From: Biomphalaria glabrata
Lineage: Eukaryota; Mollusca; Gastropoda; Planorbidae
Reading direction: 5' to 3'
DNA: 64,000 bases
Assembly (NCBI RefSeq): GCF_947242115.1
Contig: NC_074713.1
Span: 11,600,001-11,664,000, forward strand
Position numbers and translations under genes: made by a program. Each line of letters begins with the position of its first letter. The first letter of the stretch is position 1. Positions 55,612 through 64,000 of this stretch are shown here, piece after piece. The notes under the pieces are model-generated. The model made no database searches. It was given only the letters and a program-made list of their open reading frames with translations, and was not told where the DNA came from.

Positions 55612-58334
55612 CATGGAACTATACTAATGGAACAACAGCTCCTAGTTTTTACTAGGGGAGTGCCGTCGCGCATCTTTTTTCGCGCAAGGTGCAATATGGA
55701 GAAATTCAGGAGGATGCAAAAGAAGAAATTTACTCCTCCAGTCACTTGGACTGACCTTCAATGAGAGTAAAACTTTCCTACGCTTTATTTTATTAGATCT
55801 CTAAAAACTTCATCCATTTTCTCACAATGTTTTGTGATTTATAAAATTTTCCTGAATAAGGGATCGTCACAAAAGTTATTTTTTTAAGGCCACCCCATTA
55901 AAATAGCTGTTTTCAGTACTTTCACATTTGGGTATTTTACACAAAATCTGGATTTTTTTTATGTACATGAAATCATTATCATCTGTCCCGCGTAACCAAA
56001 TCCTCCACTTTTCCCGGTCACCAATGTTCTTAACAAGATACCAAGAGAGAGAGGCTGGTCCATTATTTGCGTAGTCAAGCCAGCTTTTCTTCTGACAAAC
56101 CTTTTTTCGTTTATTCTCTTGAAGGATATTTTTTTTAAAGTTAGTCTTACAAAATACAATTCCAAACCAACTCATGCAGTTATTGTCTTTTCACAGTATT
56201 GAGGAGTCATCCTTTTTGCCAGCCAGAGTGTTAATTGGCAAAAGTAAAAAAATTCATTATTTTAATTATTTTTAGTAAATATTCACAACTATATCTTTTA
56301 TATAATAATATATTTTTAAATAATAATATCTTTTATATAGACATGCTTTAATAGATCTAATAAATGATTAACGCGGACCTACCAATATGGGTATATTAAT
56401 ACTTAAATCTGGGTATTTTAAATTTCGAATGCGCATTTTTTAAAAACCGAACTTATCTATAGATCTCTTATTAGTCTTATATTTAGAATAATATAGATCT
56501 AGATCTACAACACCCAGTCTTAGACTATGGTTCCAGATCTATTTAAAGATATTTAAAAAAAAATAACTCAATAGATCTAATAAAGTCATGATTTTTACTC
56601 TATTTTCTCTAGATCTAAACCATACATGAGATCAATATGAATGTTTATAGATCTAGTCTACGTCTAGATCTATCGATCATCTATACAGTCTATAGGAGTA
56701 TAGGCTATAGCTGTATTGCCTGGCCTGTAGATCTAGCTAGTACCTGTACTAATTACTAATATTAGTAGATGTAGATTGTAGATCTATAGTATAATAATAA
56801 TACTTTTTTATAGTAGAAAGTAGATTTATAATGTATCAATTCTATCTAATCTAATCTAGATCTAAATCTAGACTTCACTTTCACATCACACTATTATTGA
56901 TACAGACAGTGAATGAAACGAATGCAGTGAATACTCAGTGATTATAGTTTATACTGATTATACTTATAGATCTACCAGTTGATAATCATCATCATCATAG
57001 ATAATAATCTAGACTAGTATTCTAGATCTATAAATAATCATAGTCACCGTGATAGTGCCCTTTTTAGTCAATGTAGTCAAGTCAAGATAGTGGAACGTAA
57101 ACTCGAAGGTTTAATACAATACAGTATAAGCTATGAGTTAGTATAAGATCTAATTATTTTGTTACTTTGTATGTCAATGTCTCAATTAAAATAATTAATA
57201 TCATCAGCCATATCTTTTTAAATATTAAAATATTAGGCCTATAGTAGACATAGATTTCTATATTATAAATAGATAGATTAGATCTATAAAATATAATTTT
57301 ACAAACTTTAGAAATGATTGATTTTATTTTTAATTGATCAGCCTTCTAGACTAGATCTAGCATCTCTAGCTAGACTCTAACTTGTAGTTTGTAGATGTTG
57401 GAATTGGATTGAAATTCACCTTCCTAAATTGTCTCTAAAGTCTGTATCTGATTTGAGAGGCCCAACGAGGCAAGTGTCTATTAGTACTCTGTCTCTTGAT
57501 CTATCTAGTAGGCCTACTTAGCTAGTGCATTAGCCTTAGCCATAGTGTAGTCAAATCTTGACAACTAGTCTTCTAGATCTAAGCTTCTAGAATAATTAGA
57601 TCTAGATCCAGTTTAGATTTAGAATATAAAAGTATTTTACTAGCTAAAGTACTAAATCTACAGATCTAAATTCTAGATAGATATACAATATATAGATCCA
57701 GTTTAGATTTGGAATATAAAAATATATACTAGCTAAAATTCTAAATCTACTGATCTATACTTAATATTTTAGATATTATATGACATCTACAACAAAATAT
57801 TATTAAGATATAATTATAGATTCTAGACTAGTTATATATGTACATAAAATATATAAATAAAAGATAAAATTTATGCAGGCCTAGATCCCATAAATTTATA
57901 ATTGATCCAGATCTATCAGTAAAAGTTACCTTCGACGGGAAGTTTTACCCAATCTAATCTATACAAGACAATTTATAATCCATGCCTCGCCTACACCCCA
58001 TACATTAAATAATAGTTTCCATGCCATGCCCAGACCCATGAGTTCATGAAATAATAAATGATGTGGTGTCAATTATGGATCTATCCCCTGAAATTTAGGA
58101 CTTTAATATAAAACTCACATATCTAGTTCATTATTTGCTATGACATTCTGATCAACTTTGACTTGTGTGATACATATATGTTTCTTATCAGATTTAATGA
58201 ATGAAGTTTTGGTGCATTTTAAGGCTACAAAAGTATCATCAGGTGTATTCTAACCATTGGTATTTTTCCTCGCAACATTTCTTTTCTAGTCTGTAATAAA
58301 TTATAAATTTAAAAAAATGTTTGTAATGTTTCAG

Positions 58335-58460
58335 TTATTAACAAGTAGAACCATGCCAACCAGTTCTGATGATGTACCAGAATGGCTCAAGGATCATACT
58401 TATACTATTTCTACTCTCTGGGCAGACATTAATAATATTGGCATCCATTCAATATTTATT
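58335..58460 (+). other. Exon-like segment inside element B
   Basis: tttcag before and gtaagt after. Open in phase 0, ATG at 58353, reading MPTSSDDVPEWLKDHTYTIS and ending in HSIFI. A second exon-like segment with splice-like borders lies at 58803-58870 (acag ... aaggtaagg); joined in phase 0 it would stop after 12 codons (LCLEMEEKGMHS). No family is recognised. It may be a captured piece of a host gene. Confidence 0.4.
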
Positions 58461-59487
58461 GTAAGTACTACTATACAATTTTTATTTTAGTTATCTAAAA
58501 GATATTTTATGAAGTGTGATTTTCATGGTCAAGCAACATGCAAATATCTGGGATGGAATTTAACATTTTTCTCTAGTTTTTTTTTTATAACACTCTTAAG
58601 CAAATTCATCTTTCAAGAATGCCTAATATAACTTGGCTGTTGTGCAGGCCATTCCTTTACAATAAACTGTTAGATGAAATTAGGCAAAGTTATGTCTGAT
58701 AATTTGTATGTTTGATACTACAATGTATTCAATTTAATATTATTTTTTAATTTTAATGTTTTCAAAAGAAATTAGCCAATATGCCTAATTGTATAATTAC
58801 AGTTATGTTTGGAAATGGAAGAAAAAGGCATGCATTCCTGACAAGTCAATGATTGGTTGCACCTCTAAAGGTAAGGCATTGCAATTTTTCCCTATGCACT
58901 TTTCTCATAAGATGAAGTACTTGTATTTTTGAAAAACTAGTTTTCCATGAAAATGTAAATCATAATATATGTTACAGTTGCTATTAGATGAGTGCAATGT
59001 CCATCAAATTAACTGAATATCTGCCTTCACCTTTAGTAATAATTCATAACTATTAAGGTCAGGGCCATGTCTACACTTTAACGCAGTAGCTCCTTTTAGG
59101 TACAGACTATTTTTAGAATGGCAAAATTATATAATTATACTTAATAACATATGTATACGTTTAGCATGGTCAACACATATGTCACACATATTTTTATTTT
59201 TTTTAAATCCTTTTATTTATTTTTATAACTAGATAACTTTCTGTTATGAGAAAAGATGAGATTCTTGGACTCCTGCATAGCACCACCAGAAAGGATAATC
59301 CCATCATGTTGCAAAATAAAAGTCTTGGACCAATTTTAATTTAAGATATATATATTATACTGTAAGCTCTATACATATTTATGTGTATCCTGTCATTCAG
59401 CCAACAGGTTTGGATTTAGTATTTCTTTAAATCTGTTTGATATTGTACTTGAAAACTATTAATCTGAGCCCCATTAAAACAATAGGG

Positions 59488-59970
59488 AGTGCAGTGAATG
59501 AGTGGTAAAGCACTTGGCTTCTGAACTGAGGGTTCCTGGGTTCGATTAAGACTGGGATTTTCAATTTCAGAATTCAAAAGGCTAGGGATACATGGCAATA
59601 GTAAGGAATAAGTAAAGGCAGTTTGGGGATCCATGGCTGAATGGTTAAGTCATGGGTTTGAATCTCTGTTAAGACTCAGATTAAAAATTTTTTTAGATTT
59701 TTGGGTGCCCCTGAGTCCACCTAACTCTAATGGGTAGCTGACTTTCATTTTGGAAAGTAAAGATGGTTGGTTGTTGTGCTGGCCACATGATGCACTGGCC
59801 AAAGAATCAAATGACCCTATAGATTGTGACGTCTGAAATGGGATTTTTTTTTCAAAAGGTGGTTGGTTGTTGTGCTGGGTACATGACACCCTCGCTAACC
59901 ATGGGGCACAGAAACTGATAAACTTTATATCATCTGCCCCATAGATTGCAAGATATGTAAGGGAAATTTT
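59488..59970 (+). mobile_element. Cluster of two to three SINE copies in element B
   Basis: Two A/B-box starts (gagtggtaaagcacttggct, and ggctgaatggttaagtcatg) and two 3' halves (gttgtgctggccacatgatg, and gttgtgctgggtacatgaca) lie head to tail. In copy A the corresponding site (41683-41720) keeps only the first few bases and then the trailing gtaagggaaattttac. Confidence 0.8.
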
Positions 59971-61569
59971 ACTTTTTTAAAATTAAAATAAGAATCTATC
60001 AAAAGTAAACATAAAATATGGTGCATTCTCCTTAAAACTAAAACCTGGTGCGAAGGTTTAAAATGTTGGCAAAAAAAAGCAACATCATATATTCTTAATT
60101 CCCTTTGCAAAACTTACTGAGAAGAATATGCATGTTGTTCCCTCATAAGTTTCTTGACAGAGGAAATCTTGTTTATATTAGATTTGAATTAAGAAAAAAA
60201 TTATAATCATTATTTCAAATGGTTGTATCTAAACCTTTTATGAATTATTTTTCAGTCATAAGTATATTGAGATTAATGGATAATCATGAAATTGTTAAAT
60301 AATTGCTGCTATCATTCCATTGACTAAAGAACCATAATTTTTTTTTTTTTTAATTAATTTCAAAATGATATTTTTCAAGCATAGAGTTCACATAGATCTT
60401 GAGTGAATTTTTTTTTTATTTGACTAATGCTTCAATTTTATTGTATCATATTAGTTGTTAATTTTTATTACCCAGAATAATGCCTGTACTTCAGAATATT
60501 TAAAAAATGAGTACACTATTTTCATGTAATAATGTAACTTGGTATTCACACAATGCTCAAAATACACCATAATCTTTAGGCCATACAGATTTGTATAAAT
60601 TAACTTGTTTAAATACATTGTAAATGTATATTGTTTGGATAAGAATAAAGTTTTTCTGTAGACAATTATTGTTCAAGATTTGTTGATGCTCCTGCTAAAT
60701 CAATTATATATACAGGTCATTAGTTTTAACACGTCTGATAATAAATGACAGTACAAGTTAGTGAATGAAAATTTGTCATTATTTCAGCTGCTTTAGTCCT
60801 ACATCAATGTGAGGTACCAGTACTTTGATTGTGTCATATAACAATTTAAAGCAACATTTTGAAATGAATAGTCTGTAGAATTGACAGTAAATACATTTAA
60901 GTGATGGGCTGTGATCTGCGTGAATTGAGAGCTGATAATGTATTGAATTTGTGTTTTTGATCTTTACTTCAAGTAAATGTTAATGAGCAATTCATTTTTA
61001 ATGAATAAATAATTTAAAAATAAATACAAAAGAACCATAAACATCTACTTTAGTTTAATAATTTTTTTTCATCAGAACAGAATTTCCAACTTTGCATTCT
61101 TAAAATAAAATATAATTTATTTAAAGTAGAGTCAGAACACAAAATCATAGTTTAAAAATATTAAGTAAATTAAGCTAAGCTGTGATCTCTTATAAACATT
61201 TGTATATAGACTATACACAATTTAATTATTATTTTTCATCAAATTGCAGGAACTAGTAAAACCATAGTCAATGAAATAGTAATACTAGTAAATGAGATAA
61301 AAGTAAACTAAATATCATCAATGCTATTGAAGCCACACTTGTTTTTTTTTTTTTTATCTTGTTTGGTGGACTGCAATTAAAGTTGCTATTAATTTTACTG
61401 ATCGTCTTAGCTGAAGTGCCAGTGTCGTCTCTTTGAAACCTAAGCTCATTTTCTTGGTAACTGGAAGTCCAGATATTTGGAGTTTCATTTTAAGCACCTA
61501 TACTTTCCGAAATGGCATTCCGATAGGCTAAACCTATTTGCCTAACATGTCATATGCACATAAAGAGGT

Positions 61570-61870
61570 ACCAGAGAAATGCTTAGGCGCCAACTTACTT
61601 TAACTGAAATAGAATAAGAGAGCACCTGGTTGCATACAGCTTCAGAACGAGACAGCTGGAGGTCACTTACAAAGGTGTGGTATACACCAATGAAAATTAA
61701 TTGCCGAGGGTAGATGGCAAAAAAAAAAAAAAAAAAAACTGATTCTACCACAGGTGGACAATGGTTATGCCTGTGCTCAGTGTGGCATAATATGTAGGTC
61801 ACAGCTGGGGCTGAGTAGCCTCTGGAAACATAGCATTCCTCATAAGTCTTAGGAATCAAAGACAAGCCTA
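61570..61870 (+). mobile_element. RTE-like LINE 3' relic in element B
   Basis: Counterpart of 43705-44025, ending with CAQCGIICRSQLGLS-like sequence and a longer internal A run. Confidence 0.75.
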
Positions 61871-63704
61871 TCATTTTTGTAGCATAGTTTGTAGCTTCTG
61901 TAAATGCATGAAATGCCGACACAAGTCCTCTGTGAGTTTGATGGATTATAAACACCTTACTTCTTTGCCTTATATTAAATGGTCCTTCTCTCTGTTTCTG
62001 TAGGTACTTGCGTTTATCTAAATATCATTGATATATCGTAACATGTCATCAAAATAAAAGCTAGAATCTCTGCAACTCGTGTACAAGTCAGAAGTCATCA
62101 ATAACACTTGCCATTTAAAAAATAACAATTTAGATTAGTCAAATTAGTTACTGATTATTCGATTCATTTAGGCCTATAAATTTTTTATTTGAATATATAA
62201 TGATCCTTTACACTTTGTGACTTTACTAGTATACTTTGGAGTACACATTGAGTTTTACTGTGATCTACTAGATTACTAGATCTAGATGTAGATCTATATA
62301 TATTATATAGAAGTAGAGAGAGTATCTCATCAATAGTATCTGCCATATCGTGATCAGTAGGCGGCTGCAGGTTTATAGATCTATTCCATAACAAAGACCC
62401 TGGCTAGATTTAGATCTACTGGTCTAGACATCTAGATCTAACTAGAATTAAACTAGAAAACTGAATTAGAGAAGTAGCTTTCTGGATCTAGAACCAGAAT
62501 CTATATTATTAATATTAGATCTAATTGCGTCGAACGCTTAATTTGTGGTTGTTGTTTTTAATAAATGCACATAAAATACATTGTATTTTGGCAATAAAAA
62601 TACCCAGTTGGTAGTCAAGTAATTCTAATAATTAATTAATGAATGACTATCAGTATTTGTTTTAGATCTATCAGATTCATATGACTATGACTTATTATTT
62701 ATACTTATTTTGTATCATTCGTCCAAGAAAATCTAGCTCTAGATCTATTTCATTTTAGATTAGGCTATAGTTTGTTTTTTTTTTTTTTGGTCATTTTATT
62801 TAGGCTACAATATTACCGAGATGAACTTTTTCTTTGTTTCCCACGAGACGTGTATATCTATAGCCTAGTCCTTTCGATAATAATAATTTTAAAAAACCCA
62901 TTAGAAATGCGTAGCTTGGAGTGTCAAAACTGTATTAGGCCTCCTATTTTTATTTTTATTTCGTGCAATTTAGTATATCGTAACAAATACGCATTTAGAG
63001 GAACGGTAGACAGGTCCTCATCCAGATTTAGTGTAAATAAACCAAACACATAAACACTGAAAGATTGTATTTTCGGAATTTAGATTCTATTTTTTTGAAA
63101 AATGTGGCATTTTATAGGGTGGTCGAAAAAAATAACTTTTGTGACGATCTCTTATTCGGGAAAATTTTATCTATTATATCAGATAGTCAGAAAATGGATG
63201 AAGTTTTTACACATCTAATCAAATAGAGCGTACGAAAGTTTTACACCCATTGCAAGGGACTGACGGAGTAAATCTCTTCTTTGGCATCATCATGGATTTC
63301 TCCACATTGCACCATGCGCAAAAATGATGCGCGACGGCACTTCGACTCTCTTTGGCTTTGTAAAAAACTCGAAGCTGGTGTTCCATTAGTATAGTTCCAT
63401 GCTCTGCTGTATAATAAAGTACACAAAATTGCAAGTCACAAATTTTCGTTTCATAAAACTCTTTTATCGGCCAGTCTATATTTATGTGTGTCTATGATTG
63501 TGCATCATCTCTTATTAGTTCTATAAAATCCCCAGAGTATCACTAGTGTGGTTATTATTTTGGTCAATGAAATTTTAATTTTACTTACATTAATATAAAA
63601 AGATAAAATATCGACAGTAATAGGTTAGCACCATAGACTTATATATTATACTAGACTAGAAACCGGAAATAATGTCTTATCCAGGATTGATCGATTTACA
63701 GACC

Positions 63705-64000
63705 TATATATATATATATCTTATACTATAAAATAGAAAGTAAGGCGTATGTATGTATGTATGTCCCCATAGAAATCAAAATAGTTTGACCAATCTTGAT
63801 AAAACTTGGCAGAAATGTTCCTTGGGTATTAACTTAGACCGTAGTGTATGTATTGTAGCCCTAAAACAAACTTAAGACCCTAAAAAAAAAGACCAACTCT
63901 ATTATAGCTATAGTATTTTATGGACCTAGGCCATGTTTACAATGTTGACATATGAAAAGATCAAAAGGATTTAGATTTAGATCTAATTTTAAGAACTACA
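63705..64000 (-). repeat. Dispersed repeat, antisense, runs off the window
   Basis: Reverse complement of the right end of 33990-34690: gtaaggcgtatgtatgtatg at the left, then cttgataaaacttggcag and ccaactctattatagctata. It continues beyond position 64000. Confidence 0.7.

Larger units (their letters stand above)
55612..63401. mobile_element. 7.8-kb terminal-inverted-repeat element, copy B
   Basis: 7,790 bp, same orientation as copy A. Ends catggaactatactaatgg and its inverse, inverted repeats about 264 bp (55612-55875 and 63137-63401), flanked by a perfect 7-bp duplication ctctgct (55605-55611 and 63402-63408). The interior is co-linear with A and about 95% identical by eye, while the inverted repeats of A and B differ more. 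It lacks the LINE found in A at 42471-42841 and has a SINE cluster at 59488-59970 that A lacks. No transposase is seen. Confidence 0.88.

Noticed and set aside
37746-63401. Polinton/Maverick or other capsid-bearing virus-like element
   Set aside because: Inverted repeats are present, but the size is about half or less of a typical Polinton, the duplication is 7 bp where 6 bp is usual, the ends do not start AG, and no polymerase, integrase, ATPase or capsid frame is seen.

Overview
The window looks like AT-rich, intron-rich, repeat-dense nuclear DNA from an invertebrate, most likely a gastropod mollusc and perhaps a freshwater pulmonate snail. That placement is inference. It rests on multi-exon secreted serine protease genes with GT/AG introns, a tRNA-derived SINE in many copies, several non-LTR retrotransposon clades, and heavy use of AGATCT/CTAGATCT-type palindromes. 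There are no operons, CRISPR arrays or rRNA genes.

Host genes. Two trypsin-like serine protease genes lie in tandem on the + strand. Gene 1 (exons 366-7572) enters the window without its signal-peptide exon. Gene 2 (10831-25030) appears complete, with nine exons and about 307 codons. They share intron positions and phases, three exons of identical length (127, 158 and 55 nt), His/Asp/Ser triads, Asp at the S1-pocket position and an extra cysteine pair. Decayed pieces of a third copy are scattered from 32990 to 55228: a TATA box with signal-peptide exon, a possible second exon, and broken copies of the IVGG and His exons.

Everything else is mobile or repetitive. Introns of genes 1 and 2 hold SINEs, LINE fragments (L2/CR1-like, RTE, a restriction-like-endonuclease LINE, CR1/Jockey-group), short inverted-repeat elements, two LTR-type fossils and tandem arrays. 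One array is nineteen 19-bp units ending 25 bp before an exon. Between genes 2 and 3 lies an I-clade LINE with RNase H (26356-29696).

The right half is dominated by two copies of one 7.8-kb element, A (37746-45590) and B (55612-63401). Each has terminal inverted repeats of about 265-275 bp and a perfect but different 7-bp target-site duplication (gcccaac and ctctgct). No transposase is visible. The interior holds exon-like segments shared by both copies, old LINE and SINE pieces, and dense AGATCT palindromes. Copy A sits inside the gag repeat of a broken Ty3/gypsy-like fossil. A later 370-bp LINE inserted into A left a 21-bp duplication, and B preserves the empty site. This family is the best candidate for something undescribed in the window.
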